Shown here: positions 13,801 to 28,800 of the stretch, one piece after another | How the letters are laid out: every line of letters begins with the position of its first letter | Position numbering within the stretch: the first letter of the stretch is position 1 | The notes under the pieces: model-generated | Told to the model about the DNA's origin: nothing | Seen by the model: only the letters and a program-made list of their open reading frames with translations | Databases searched by the model: none | Origin: Zygaena filipendulae | Lineage: Eukaryota; Arthropoda; Insecta; Lepidoptera; Zygaenidae | DNA length: 64,000 nt | Assembly: GCA_907165275.2 (NCBI GenBank) | Contig: OU015659.1 | Location: forward strand, 538,501-602,500 | Reading direction: 5' to 3' | Position numbers and translations under genes: made by a program

Positions 13801-16800
13801 AAACATTTGAAAATTCATAAAAATTTAGCGACTCAATTTCCGAGTCGTTGAATAGGTACTTTAAGCATGATTCAAATTTCCTTTTTTCTGTATTACAACT
13901 GTAGCGGTAACAAATCAAATGTAAAGATCGTTCACCGGTTTAAACCAATATTATTATAAAAGATTTTCTATTTGATTTGACATTTTTATTATCAGTTACA
14001 CGAAATTATTAACTACTAGCTGTGCCCTGCGGTTTCACCCGTGGTAATTTCGGAGTTCCCGCGGGGATCCCGGTATAAAAAGTACCCTATGTCCCTCTCT
14101 GTACCCTTGACAATGTGCATGCCAAATTTAATCCAAATCCGTTCAGCCGTTTCTGCGTGATTGAGTAACAAACATCCACACTTTCACATTTATAATATTA
14201 GTAGGATGGCCTGCATTTTTTTTTTTAATATCTCGAGTTCCAGATAGAATTTCGAAAAATCGAAACATAAGTATCTAAGTTAGACCCATAGCAATACAAC
14301 AAAAAAACCGCATTCAATTTGGTGCAGCAGTTTTTGCGTAGCACGAATACAAACACACAGACAGACAGACAGACAGACGAAAATTATAAAAACGGTATTT
14401 TTGGCTTCTATATTACTCATAGAGTCTCCAAAATTTATTTTTTCTTATTTATCTCCCACGTACAGACATCGACCTGTTACAATTTTATTATATGTATAGA
14501 TGAGGGCTTAAATGGACATAGATAAGCAATAGTGTGTTAACCCAAACTGCAGAAATTTTGAGTAAATTAAAGTTTTAAAATTATAGCGCCATTTTGTGTC
14601 AACATTTTTTATGTTCAATATTTAGCTACATATTTAAACAATCTAATATGGTAAACACATAATAAAAAAACTTTCTCTAACTCTTAATAAATCGTTCTGA
14701 ATAAATAACTTCGTTTTGTGGGTTAACATATTATTGCTTATCTGCGTCCAAATACGTCCTTCTATACACAGAATAAGGTTTCATCACAATCTCCGTCAGT
14801 GGGTACTTACGCCCAGTCAGTCATTTAGTTCAATCCAATCAATGCTTATCAAACGAGTCATGAATGAAACGGTATTATTCCAATACCTCAGCGGATTTCT
14901 ATGGGTAGGTAAATAATGTTATTTAATTATAGCATATCTGAATCGCTAGCCCGGACCGCTGGTTCATACCGATCCCGACATTAAGCCAATAATGAAATGA
15001 TCAATGTGGTTAAGGATCCGGGCGGGAGTCTCTGGCGGGAATCGAAGATGGCGGCGTTGTCAATTATTTTCGTGTCGATAAAAAATAAAATTGTTGAAAG
15101 TAGATTTTTTTTGTACAAATTTGTACTAAAGCTACTAGGCAAAAAAATTTTTTTTAGTCCGTCGTGTAGATTAGTAAAAAATATTGAACACGTATTTTTT
15201 CTTTTTTTACGTAATCAAAAAATAACAGAGATACATTGAGTTGAAATTTCGCGTGACGTCACAACTCGGTGCGGTTTGTATGGCGCTTATAATGAATATT
15301 GACGTCACGAGCCCCCACCCTAAACTTTAATGCGCTTTATCTATGTTCATTTTCATTAAATTGAAAAAGCAAAAAATACGTGTCTATTATTTTTTTATTT
15401 TCTAACTGACGGACTAACTAGAATTTTGATTTTCATACCTTGGAGAATACCCAATTATTATGACATTTCGAGCTGATTTCTTCGTTGAGAAAGATTTTGC
15501 AAACTATAGCACCGCAATTTGCAATTTGAAATCGTACAACGAATATCTATAAAGGAGAATGGGCGCTTCCAACTCAAGTGTTGTAACACTTCATAATATT
15601 GTCATTTTAAAGAAAGTTAAATATTTTTCATTACTCATACTCGGAAAGTAGGTCTGAAGTTGCCTGAGAAGCGGGTTGAAAGTAACACTTTTCATCCCTA
15701 GAGAGAATCACTTTCAACTGACAGTTGGATACGGCAGAAACTCAAGTTTTTTTTTTTATGTCATAGGGGGCATACTTACTGGCCAGTAGCACACCTAATG
15801 GTTTATTTATGTAAAATAAAATTTACTCATTTTTTTCTTTAGCTAATTCCTATTTTTATTTTGACTTTCCTTGCATTCGTAATGAAAAGCACAGTGTTAT
15901 CCTCGGGAGAAAGACTTATTTAGTCCCTCGATCTATTGGCGCCCTCGCTACCCTCGGGCGCCAAACCCCGTCTCGGGACTAAATAAGTTGCTTTTACCCC
16001 TAGGATAACAATTTACTATTCCTATATAGGTAATATAAAAAGCTAGATTTCGTGCAGAGAAGTTATTGGGCATAGACAAATAATACCTATTTGTGAATCA
16101 TTATTCGTCAAGATATGCAATTTATTAAAAGCGTCTTATGATAATAACTGTAACTTCTGCGTGTTATAAATACTTGATTTATTTTTTTTAAACTAACATA
16201 TTTTTTGTATGACTTGTGGTCGATTTTGATATTTTGCCATTTATTTTTGTTTTCGGCACCTTATCATGGTTTTAGATTACGTATTGAATAATTTAAGTTT
16301 TTCTCTCTGCGCTCACACCCATTACGTCACACACGGCCCCAGCGGAAGACCAGCGCCGCGTCGGGTTCCCGACGGTTCCCGGCTTATGCTGAGCTGGTTG
16401 CCATTTTGTTGCGACACGCTGTTTGTGCTTCTTTTTGTTAATCCATATTAACGGTTGTCGTAACGAATTGAGTTAATTTCATTCATTTCATTTAATTTCA
16501 TTATATCCACAAAATATTGTAGAACTTCAAATCCTGTTATTAAAAAATAACCGTAGAATCCGTCATCCACATAATGGTAGAATTGAATTGATAAACTTTA
16601 TTTTTAGGGTTGGGTGAGACGGAGCTCTATTGATGCCCAATATCCTTTAAATTACTTTTTTATCCTAACTAAATTTTGTACTTCAATATGAATTAAGGTA
16701 AAGCGAAAGTCCATAAGAAGAAGTATCATCCGGGCTTGCCAATAACGGCATAATATTTTATAAATTTATTTTCTAGCTGGTTCCCTCGCATTTCCAGCAG

Positions 16801-19800
16801 CGTCAATATAAAATTCCCTCAGTGACTATTTATATCGGGATAGAAGCAACTCATCTCCTATTTCAAGATAGTCAATCCCCCACGGTTTTACTTGCGTTAG
16901 TTTCAGTTCCCGTTAGAATTACAGGATAAAAGTACACCATGTCACGTAGCAATACTGTAGTTTCCTATAGGTGATAGAATGGGCATGATGACAAGGCATA
17001 AAATCAAAATTCTATTTAGTCCATCAGTAAGATGATAAAAAAATAACTAGACACGTATTTTTTTTTGCTTTCACATTATTGAAAAAATTCTTGAGTCGGA
17101 GGTCACGACGTCATAACTAAGTATAAAGTGTACCTAGGTGTGACGTCACACGGAATTTCAGCTCTATGTATCGCCGTTACTTTTTATGTAATAAAAGGGG
17201 AAAATACGTGTTCAATATTTTTTTATTAAATTACATGACGATACAAAAATTTAAAATTTAGTCATCATGCTCATTTTTCAATCGGATAAGTGGTTTTTGA
17301 GTTTATCCCTTACAAAGTACGACAAGTTCCCGCAGGAATTCCGAAGTTCACGAGGACGAAATTACGGGGAAATGACCAGTTCTTTTAATAAAATAACGCC
17401 ATCACTCAATAGCCTTATGAATTTAATACAAAACTAGCGAAACTTCTAAATGTGCACAATATTTTGTTTCCCGTAACCAAAGAAGTTTTACCTTAAAAAT
17501 ACAAGCTCCATTCGCCCTTATTCTATCACTTTATCCCTGTACTATCTTTTAGCAAAAAAATTACTTTTCCTTCGTTTTCTCTATTGCGTTAAAAGATTGT
17601 TTTATCGGGATATAATGTATCCTATATATTGATCTGGGACAGACAGATAGATGGACCCTCCAACATACCCTCATATATTTCCTAGCTTTTCCTAATTTGG
17701 GGATTTCTTTAGAAACTTATTGTAATAGGATTGAAAACGTTCCATATATATTTGTTTTTTTTTTTTACTTACTTCAAAAAAACAAATACATTAACAACAT
17801 AATTATTATAAGACACTTAAGTCCGAAAGGGCTTATTGGTGTCGCATCTGACTTTTTTGTTATGTGATACTGGATAACTTTATTACTTATTGAATTTAGT
17901 TCAAATCTGTCAAAAGTAATAATCCAAAAGAAAGTTTAGTGGCACACTATCTTAATGTGACCTTAAGGTCATCCTTAATATTGGTAATGTGAAAATGAGT
18001 TTGCATTGTTACGCTTTCATGCCTTATCTACTTGTTTTATTTATTTAGTTACTAGCTGTTCCCCGCGGTTTCACCCGCGGTATGTTGAGAGTTCCCGAGG
18101 GAATTTTGGGATAAAAAGTACCCTATGTCCATCTCTGTACCCCTGAGTCCTGACAATGTGTACGCAAAATTTCATGATGATCAGTTATTTTAGTAGGTAT
18201 TTTCTTCTAGTTAACGCGGGTGAAACCACAGAGCACAACTAGTTCACAATAAAAGTAGGTACATAGTGCCTTTCAACTCAACAACAACTAAAATACTCAA
18301 CCGATCATCATAAAAACACGTACGTTGTCAGAGGCACGGAAAAGGAAACAGGGTTCTTTTATCCCGAAACTCCGGCGGGAGCTCCGAAATTCTTCTTCCT
18401 GGTCGTTATCACTCTTGGCAGAGTGGTCGAGGTCATCACGTTGGGTTTTACTACTGGTGGCACGTCTAACAATCCGCCGCCATTCTTGCCTCACTGCCGC
18501 CCGTCTTGTACACTGGTGTAGGGGACTGTCAAGTGCAGCCTTTATTTGGTCAGTCCAGCGTAACGGTGATCTGCCGCGTGCTCTTGTGCCTTCAATTTTG
18601 CCTTGAACAACGAGGCGCTCTATAGATGCATCACCTCGCTGAGACACGTGACCAAAGAACATCATGATTCGAGCTTGAACGATGGAGGATAGACGCTGCT
18701 TTACACCGAGCTCCTGAAGAATGGATTTGTTCATTCGGAACTCCGTCCACGAAATCTTCAACATTCTCCTCCAGCACCACATTTCAAGGGCATCTATCCT
18801 CTTTTTCACACTTTCTCTAATGGTCCATGTCTCCGCTGCATATAGAAATATTGGAAAGACCAGTTTTTACTAGTCTGATTTTCGTGGCCTTGGTGATCTT
18901 TTTTTTTTATGTCATAGGGGGCAAACGGGCAAGTGGTACACCTGATGGTAAGCGATTACCGCCGCCCATGGCCCTCTGCAACACCAGAAGGCTTGCAGGT
19001 GCGTTGCCGACCTGGAATGGGGATGGGAACTGGCTTTCAAGTGGGACTGCCGGAACACACCGTTAGGTGCTTGGCGACAGATTTGCAACTTGAAGGTGGT
19101 AGCTAGCCAGCCGGGCACTAGAGAGCGCTCTACCACCATGCTATGATTTCCTCACGATGTTTTCCTTCACCGACAGCTCAAGCTCATTGTTAGGATTTGA
19201 ACCTACACCTTGCGGTTGCCCCGTACTTTCTTCAGCCTTTACGAAATTAACGCAGCCGAAATTGCGGGAAACAGCTAGAAGAGACTAGGGGCCCAGAAGT
19301 CTACCGCTGGGCCTCCCCATGTGTCCACTTGAATAATGTCCTCCAGCGTTATAATTCCCGAAACTCTCCTTTATAAAGGCAGGGCAGTTATTTATTTACA
19401 AGGTGTAAGGTAACACGAGAAAAATATGAAGGACGGACGGTGTATTCGGTATTAGATTTTATTTAAAATACTAGCTGTGCCCCGCGGTTTCACACGCGAA
19501 AATTGCAGAGTTCCCGCGGGAATTCCATGGTAAAAGTACTCTATGTCCTTCTATGTTTCACTGAAAACGTGTACGCAAAATTCGATGGTCATCGGTTCAG
19601 CAGTTAGGCGTGAAAGCGTAACAGACAGACAGACAGACAGACGGACAGACAGAGTTACTTTCGCATTTATAATATTAGTAGTATAAAAAACTCAACGTTA
19701 TCCATTAAAACGAATTAATTGTGAAAATTGGCGTACAAGTTGCCGACGCAACGTTGAATCAATATTATAAAGTCATTCACTCGCATTAAACCTACGTTTT

Positions 19801-22800
19801 TTGGTTAAGGTTCTGTTATTTACTAGCTTTTTTTTATATATTTTACTAAAATACTCTATTCGATCCCGACTAGACTAATCGGGAACACTGCAGCTTCATA
19901 TCGGTTAAGTAGTTTTGAATTTTCAGTACAAACAACACCCAAAAAATCAAACCTTTTCTTCTAGATATACATAAGCAAAGCTTTAGATCGGGAGGCATCC
20001 CCCTCATTTATAATTATACCCTTTACCCTATTTATGTAAATAGATTTATAAATAAGAAAGTAAAGATCACGGAAATTATTCTCAACATTCAGTTTCACTA
20101 ATCAGGCTATTGATAAACAACAAATGAACCAAATTGTAACCACGGTAATAGCTAATTAAATTAGAGATACCTACGTATAATTTGTTGATGTGCCCAGAAA
20201 CGGTTCTTGTCTTCTTATCTTTCGAGTGATTGATTTCTAGTGATTGGAATCACCTCATTTGTTTGCAGATATATCGGAATTCCGTCTTTAGACATTATTT
20301 TGGTCTTGAAAGATGAGATATTTTTTATTTTTTGTTTTAATGAAAATTGTTGTATTGTATTATTTAATAAACCATAGAAATTAAAAAACATGTTATTGTG
20401 AAACAAAAACAAAAAATATTCAAAACATCAACACTAAAAGTACCAACAAAGTTTAGATTTTTGTCCAATTTATTCATTATTATTAAAACTTCAGTTGATT
20501 TTTATTCGTATCACTTGTTGTAGAGGTGATATTAAAAGCATATTAATATTACATAATATGTCATGAAGGTCGTCTCTCTACGGCTCGAAGTTGTTCAAAG
20601 TATGATTTCATTCACACAAGATTATTCGTAGACTTAATTAAGTTATCTTAATTAAAGATGACCTTTAGACATTCCGGCGGGAGAAGATATAATAGGTACC
20701 ATTGCGACTTAGCTTTGCTTTGCTTTGCATATATAATTAAACATCTTCGGGAATTATTAGGTACAAATACAAAATGTTGAAAATACCTAAGTACCTACAA
20801 TAATTTTTGCAAATATTTTATTACGAAACCAGTTAACTGTCATGCTCCCCTAGTGTTTTGTTTGAGCTTCTCCTTTTAATTTTTACTGCACGTACATATT
20901 TTTAACCCCCGACGTAGCAAAGTTTTGTGACGCTTTCACTTTTAACGGCTCAACCGATCATCATGAAACTTTGATACAATATGTTGTCACGGGTACAGAA
21001 AAAGGCCATAGAGAACTTTAGGCCAGCTTTTCCGCAGGAACTCTGAAAGTAATGCGGGTGAAACCGCAGGGAACCGCTATTATCAATATTCCTACTTCGT
21101 ATTGATAAGTAATCTTGCAACTTTAAAACCTATCTAAGATTTAAAATAGAAAATAAAGTACTTTTTAAACTAATAGAATGAATTCTTGAGGGCATTCCAT
21201 AATTGACACGGGAAAAACCGGCTATAACTTCATTACAACTTTGTGCTACCTTTAAAAATATGAAAAGAAAACTCCTGACCTTATTTACTGTGGAAAAAGA
21301 TGGCGAGAAACATATTACTCTTCGCTACCCGTGATATCCCCATGCTTTCAGCGATTCTATTTCAGAATTTCCGCGGGAACTCTTCGTTCCGCGATAATGT
21401 ATCTTCAACTCACATCAGGTTTTCTATCAGAGGAACAAGTTTTAGGATCAGTTCAGTATTAGTTGCAGATACCTCCCCCTACATCCAAACATACAAACTA
21501 AAGCACAAACATTTCCAATATTAGTGTTCACAACTTATCAGCACACGTTTGAGTGAACATAGAATAAGAACAAGAGAACAATAGAACAAGAGAAACTATT
21601 ATAACTAGGTCTAGTTTTCAGTTGAAAGCCAAATTACAATCTCATTATTGTGTGTTTTGTGTACGTTTCGCCTAGTATTGTTGTGGTTTGATCAATGATC
21701 AAACTTTTATATTGAATCGATACAGAGAAGGCGGACAATAAGCGGGCATCACTTCCGAGTAATAAGACCTTTCACCGCCACGTTTTTGTAGCCTTAATAA
21801 GTTAATGGCCAATTACCTCCAGATCACAAGCTTTAGGCATGATCCCTCCTAGTGTTGGGAATGCTTAATATCCATAGTTTATTTATTTACCTATTTATTG
21901 TTTTGTTATCAGGCAACATGGGCCCATAGATGCCCATGGGACCTTACAAAACTAACATACATATAACAAATATAAAAAAACATTCTATTTTTGACACTGT
22001 GTCGCTCTGGTGGTGGCTGTCGGTATCCTTCCCCGGAATCGCCTGTAGACCACACCTTTCGGCCAAAAGTCTTCCTTCATAAAGGTGTCCAATTTGCTTG
22101 TCAGGACTCGCACCATAAAAGCCTTGAAACTAGCATTATGACGCGACTCCAGCAGTTAATCCATTGTAATAAATTTAAAATCGTAGTGATTTGTTAATAA
22201 CGTAGTACATATTACGTTTCTGTCCCCGGGGGGCACGTTTTTCGTAGATCGTAATATTACGGGGATGGCGGTGAAACGGTTAATTAACATAGAAAGATAA
22301 GTGACTCGATGCGGTTCGAATGAGAGATTATTAACAATAGTTTTTGAACTTAGCCTCTAATTCAAATTAAATATTAACTTTATTCTCAAAAATTTCATGA
22401 CGATCGATTAGTAGGTACGGAAATTACGTAAACTTAACGAAATATTACGTTTTCCATCGTTAAAAGGCCAAGGACGCTATAAAAAGTACTCACACATATA
22501 GGTAAAAAGCCTTTCGCTTTCTCACAAAAGGTTTATTGTTATATTACAATTAGTTATAACTAGCGGTTCCCCGCGGTTTCACCCGCGTTAATTTCGGAGT
22601 TTCCGCGGGAACCCAGGGACAAAAAGTACACTGTGTCCTTCTCTGATATGACCATGTGATATGACCATGCACGCCCAGTTGAAAAATTCATAAGTATACA
22701 GTACCTGAAGGTACCTACCCCAAATACTGCGACACTTAGAATGGGTCTAAAAAAATATGTCGGTTCTTTGCCAACACCCTGATATATATATATAAGAGTA

Positions 22801-25800
22801 TCTATGTTTAGAAATTATGGTTCTTGTAGAGCAGTAGTTACGAGCCGTTACCGACGCGTTTACATTACTTCTAAGTGAAAGTTATGAGACCCATGAGAGA
22901 AAACTTCGTACGCATTTGTATCCTCAGTACTTACAGTAATCCTTACTATTATAGGTAGGCATCTGAGGGTATTTCTTTGTTTATTTGTTACGCTTTCACC
23001 CCTTAACTAATCATCCGATCATCGTGTTATTCATACACGTTACACGTTACGGCACCTTTTCATCCTGGAATTCCCGCGGGAACTCCGTTATTACCGCGGG
23101 TGAAACCGTGGGGAACCACTAGTGTATACAATATATAAAAAAGAAAAATACATAACTGACTCAATGACTTAACACGAAAACTTGATAACTGCTTTACCTA
23201 CGAAAATAAAATTCGGCAGGTAGATAGTTTATAAGTAGGAAACGTCAGCTAAGAAAGGATTTCGCGGAGGATATCTGAACATGAAAAGCATAATTTATGT
23301 ATGGTCGGATCTCAACATCCGACCAAACTACTTTTTAACACCAAAATTCTATAATATTTTGTATAAGTACTAATTAGTTTGTTAAAAAGTAGTTATACTA
23401 ATAAATAAATAAATAGTGTTAAAGACCATAATATACTTTCTAACTCTAAAATACTCAATATTATAGTGCTTCAGTGTTAAAAAGAAGTTTGATCGGATGT
23501 TGAGATCCGAACAAATAATACCTATGCTTTTTATGTCTAGATAATTAGATTTTTTTTGCATTACCTTCATTTACCTTTTTTTTTAAAGCTTGGATACTAT
23601 CATACAATGCCACCTGGTCCCAGAATACACAAATTGAACCATCTTCTTAACTAGCTGTCGTGGTATTATTACCCGTAGTAATTTTAAATTCCAATATAAA
23701 CAATACATAACAACCTTCCTCATAAATCACTCTATGTATTGGTGAAAACCGCATGAAAGTCCGTCCAGTAGTTTTCGTGTTTCGTGAATAGTCAGACAGA
23801 CGCGGCAGTGGACTTTTTTTTATAATATGTAAGGATATGGCAACAGGCCCCTTATTTTACGTAGGCGTAGGTACTATTGATTTGTTCAGTAGGTACTTTG
23901 CGTATAGTCTTGCTTCAAACACTGGTATTTCAGTCACAATCGGTTGACAGGAAAAGAAAATATAATATTTCAGCACTCCCCATACTGATATCGTGTAAAT
24001 CACCAGAGAATATGTTTGCATGGCTTATTTATTTTACACTTTCCTTTTGATTTCGGCGCAGCGCGTCGGCTGTAAATCAAAAATGTATGATTTAATAATG
24101 CCCTCACAGTGGCGCCGCGTCGCGCAAAAAACTGGCAACACTTGACATCCTTACCGCTCCCATATGTGTCGTGCGATGCGATAAATCTTCGAAAACCATC
24201 GGTACGGCTCGAACAGCCATCAATTTGTATGTTGTACAGTCAGCTACGTAATCTAGTTGTTCTTTACTTTATTCAATGCTACAGTAGTAGAATTTCAATA
24301 ACTTGCTTTTATAGGTATTTAATTTAATAACATATTAACAGTGATGATAGCTCAGTGGTTGGTGCGTTCGGATCAAACACCGCAAGGCGTAGGTTCAAAC
24401 CCTTACAATGAGCTTGAGCTGTCGGTGAAGGAAAACTAGTGCACTTTCTAGTGCCCGGCTGGCTAGCTACCTTGAAGTTGTAAATCTGTCGCCAAGCACC
24501 TAACGGTATGTTCCGGCAGCCTCACTTGAAAGCCAGTTCCCATCGTCATCAGTGTTGCAGATGTCCATGGGCAGCGGTAATCACATACCATAAGGTGTAC
24601 CATATTTTATAAAAAAAAAATACATAACACACATACATACATACATCATACATTTACATACTGTTATCATGAATATGTATATGATAAATATCTAATGATT
24701 ACAATGAGTTTGAAATAAATTCTAAAAGCTCCACCAAACTCTAACTTAATTCATGAATTCATGTTATTATCATAACTGTCAGTGCAATTTCTCTGTGTAC
24801 GAAAAAAATCTTATATTACACCAATATTTTTTAATAAATTTATTCATCTGATTTATAAAAGGTAGCGCTATAACATAAGAAGATTCGCTTCTAGCGCGTA
24901 TACACACTGATATTCGCACCTCTTTTTGCACACCCTCCAAGTTTCAGGTCTCTACGATCAGCGGTTTAGGCTGTGCATTGATCCATCAGTCATTGAGGAC
25001 AAAGCATTTTATATGTATAGATAGATTACCAGGAAATTGTGTATACGACTGTACATTACTTTTTATGTGACCACCAGGGATAGACACGTAACTCGGTATT
25101 CACCACCTTGTATATAACTCATTGTTTTCCAACTGCGGACACAGCAGTACACACACAGTGTTGTAATACGATTTATTGTGTTGTCACACGACCTCTGTGT
25201 TTATGTGTTTCAGTTTTCTTCTGTTATGACAGATGTTATATTAGGGATGTGGACTACTTTTGAAAATCAAAATTCTAATTAGTCCGTCAGTTAGAAAATA
25301 AAAATACAATAGACACGTATTTTTTGCTTTTTCAAATAATTTAAAATAAGCGCATTAAAGTTTAAGGTGACGTGACGTCACTAACCGCTAAAACCGCCAT
25401 AGAAACTGTCCGAATAGTGGCGTCACGCGAAATTTCAACTCAATATATCGCCGTTATTTTTTGATTACGTAAAAAAAAAAAATACGTGTCCAATATTGTT
25501 TAATAATCTACAAGACGGACTAAAAAATAAAAATTAGTCCACATGCCCTTTGTAGACCATACTCTTAACACAGGTATAAATATTGATGTAAAAAAAAATT
25601 ACATCGTGCCTACTTAACTCAGATTCACAATTCCATACGAATGTTCTCACGAAAAGTGTCGTCGATAGATAAAAACCAATAAAAACGAAAAATAAAAACG
25701 AACCGGTCAAGAAAATTTCTAGGTAAGTAAAATTCTTACTTATGCAATTCTTAAAACAATGATTCAATACTTATAATAATATCATTTTCTTAAAGTTTAA

Positions 25801-28800
25801 ATGAGCATTTCAATCAATGTTTCTGTAAATCCTTTTGGTGTGTGTGTGTGTGTGTGTGATATGTGTGTGTGTGTGTATATTTACTTATATATATTTATAT
25901 AATACCTAAATATTTAAGTACGTATTTTATGCTGTGTAATATTTATATATCAATTATCTCTATATTTAGTCCTTTTTTATGTCTTATTTTATAACAGTTT
26001 TTAGTTTTTAATACTATTGTTTTATTTATTTTTTCGTTTTTTCCGTAGGTTGCACACCCCTTCCCTTTTATTTCTCTGTCAACCCAATGGTTAACTGTCA
26101 GAGAATGCCGCAAGGCATTAAGTTCGCCATTTGTACTATTTTGTGCAAGAAGAATAAATAAATAAATTTCAACTTTTTAGTGCACGTTTTCGTACAGGTA
26201 GCATTTGCTCTAACTTCCTTAACAACCGTGGCGTGCCTGCTCCGCCTACATGTCATCTGTAGCTCAGACCAAATGAATACTAAAGACGAAACGCGTAGAA
26301 CAAACAAGTGAAGCCAGGAAGACACCATCGCCGTGCACGTACACAGAAACACGCACACACTCACAAGAAAAAGACACCATACCTGGGAATCGTTGTGGCA
26401 CTTTCCTAATCACCACATTCACGCAATCGGCTTCACTTCGTTGTTCGAGACGTTCCGTCTTTAGTTTTTATTTGGTCTGAGATCTGTAGTTAATTTATTT
26501 TCTCTGTGGTGTAACCAAATGAAACAAAGCCGCGGGCAGCGGCCACTGCGAAACCAAACGTCACGTGCAACTTTCGGCGAATTGACTCAATTAATATTCC
26601 GTCAGACTTCGGACTTTCGCAATATCCCACTCGGAGACATTTCGAAGGGCTCCTTTTAGATTCAAAAGCCAGATGTGATTCCAAGAACAAGTAATTAGCG
26701 GGACGATGTTCTTGTCAGACTGCAGATGAAATACTTTAAGCAACGTTATCTTTGGTATTGATATCACCAGTCAATCTGTTATATTTATTTATGCGTACCG
26801 CTAGGGATTGGATTGACCTGCCCGAGTCTGTTTTTCCCAAGAACTATAATTTGGACCTCTACAAGACCAGAGTGAATAGGTATTTAATTGGCAGACGTGA
26901 CACTTAGGCCATATCTTCGCTTACCATCAGGCGAGATCACCAACCGGTTAAAAAAAAAAAACAAAGAGAGAAAGGCAAAACCAAAACACCTCTCTTTTTA
27001 GTCTAAATTTTTAATTTATTATATTATTATTGTTCATTTATTTCTTTATCTTAAATTTAGGCTTTTTACATTATAAATTTACAAAATAATAAGTATTATA
27101 GATTATGTATATTATTATTATTTAAGCATGTTGCACAATATAGTAAAAAAGGCGGACCTAATGCGTAAATAGCATTTTCCACCAACTATATAATATAATT
27201 CCATAATCTCTGAATAATCTTCACGTTTATAGTAATTTAATTTAAAAATTCAACATGTGCAGTCGGGAGTCGTCAGTATCGTCATTCAAACTACGCTGGA
27301 CGGAACCGAACATCTCGACTTTCGTGGAGAGGCATAACGCTTTTTTCTGGCATGACGCGTCACGATTTCTACATTTAACTTATACCGCAAGCCGCGTTAA
27401 AGAACTTCGTTCAAAAAAAAAAAACGCGTAAAATATGTTACTTGATGAATTGCAGTACCAGGCTACCAGAGCTTTAAAGGATATATCTTTGATTGTTTTA
27501 GCTCGCAGCGTGACGCACACCATCACGCAGCTTGAGGTGCCCAGGTGGGCGGACCCGCGGCGCGAAGCGGTGCTCCGCTGCCAGTACATCAAGCAACCTC
27601 AGGACCCGCAACTGCACTCCGTCAAGTGGTACCGAGACACGCACGAGATATTCAGATACACTCCCCAAGAGGTAAGACTTGAGACTAAATTGATACAATT
27701 TTTTTTTTAAACAAAGTAGGCAAAGGCATGTATTCTTATTATAAGCTAGTTCTATCTCTAATATAACCAACTCTTTTTTTTTTACTTAATAGTGAACAAT
27801 GAGTAGTTTTTGTTATAGCTCAGTTCTTTCTCTTGTTTTTGGAAGACACGAATAGTAGGTATCAGATGACGTCATCAACAACAGGTGGCAATATTATAAG
27901 AGAGTTTTCCCACGGGAAGAAAGTTCCCTTAAAAGCAATTTTCATCGTGTTGCTTAAAATAGGACTCCTCGAATTGCCCAGCAGTTCCAATCTTTTAAGT
28001 TCGTCATCAATTCTATCTTCTATAGCAATCTTCTACAGAAATACTTACTTCAATATTATATTTTGAATTAACATATGCCTATTATAGTAAGTAACCTAGC
28101 TCAAAGATTTCCCGAGGGACACACCTCATAAAATGTGCCTATTACTTACCACATGATATACCTATGTGAAATACATTCCCTGTTGCTGATATCATAAATA
28201 GCTTGAAAAATTATCCTTTCATGTGGTAAATGCCAAATCACTCAAATAATTTTATATTTAGTGCCACGCGAAAATATATGACATGTTGTAACATGTCATA
28301 ACACGTTCTTATTACTTTATATATAAAGTAATACGAACGTTTGCTCAATATATTGGTCCTCGCGGCTTTGCTTATGAACTGTTAATTAAAAACGCTTGCT
28401 GTGAAGTCACTAAAAGCTGTTTTTTTTTTAATTTTTCTGTTTATGTTTCAAAACTTGTTAAAATAAAGTTTAAAACTGTAAAAAAAAAATATCCTCTTTC
28501 CATAGTATAAAACTAGCTTGGGTTCCCCTCGGGAACTTCAAAATAGTGTAATTTACTCCTTATGACATCAGCTAATTAGTCCCGTGAAAATTGTTCCAAC
28601 GGTTTCGGAGAATCACCCGCGTAGGTTTCGGGATTCCCGCAGGAACTATTTTTGCTAAACTAAAGTAACTCCTTACAACATCAGCTATTTGCCAGTGAAA
28701 GACCAGTTAAAATTGGTCAGTTGTTTCAGAGATTAGCCAGAAGAAACAGACAGACAGACAGAGAAAGTTTTTAAAAAATATTTTTTTATATGCGTACCGT

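Larger units (their letters stand above)
18290..19280 (-). repeat. CCGCGG repeat split by a LINE fragment and a SINE
   Basis: Left part 18290-18390 (AACCGATCATCATAAAAAC to GGGAGCTCCGAAATT); right part 19238-19280 (AAATTAACGCAG to AACAGCTAGA). The motif AAATT occurs at both edges, as expected for a target-site duplication. Confidence 0.65.
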
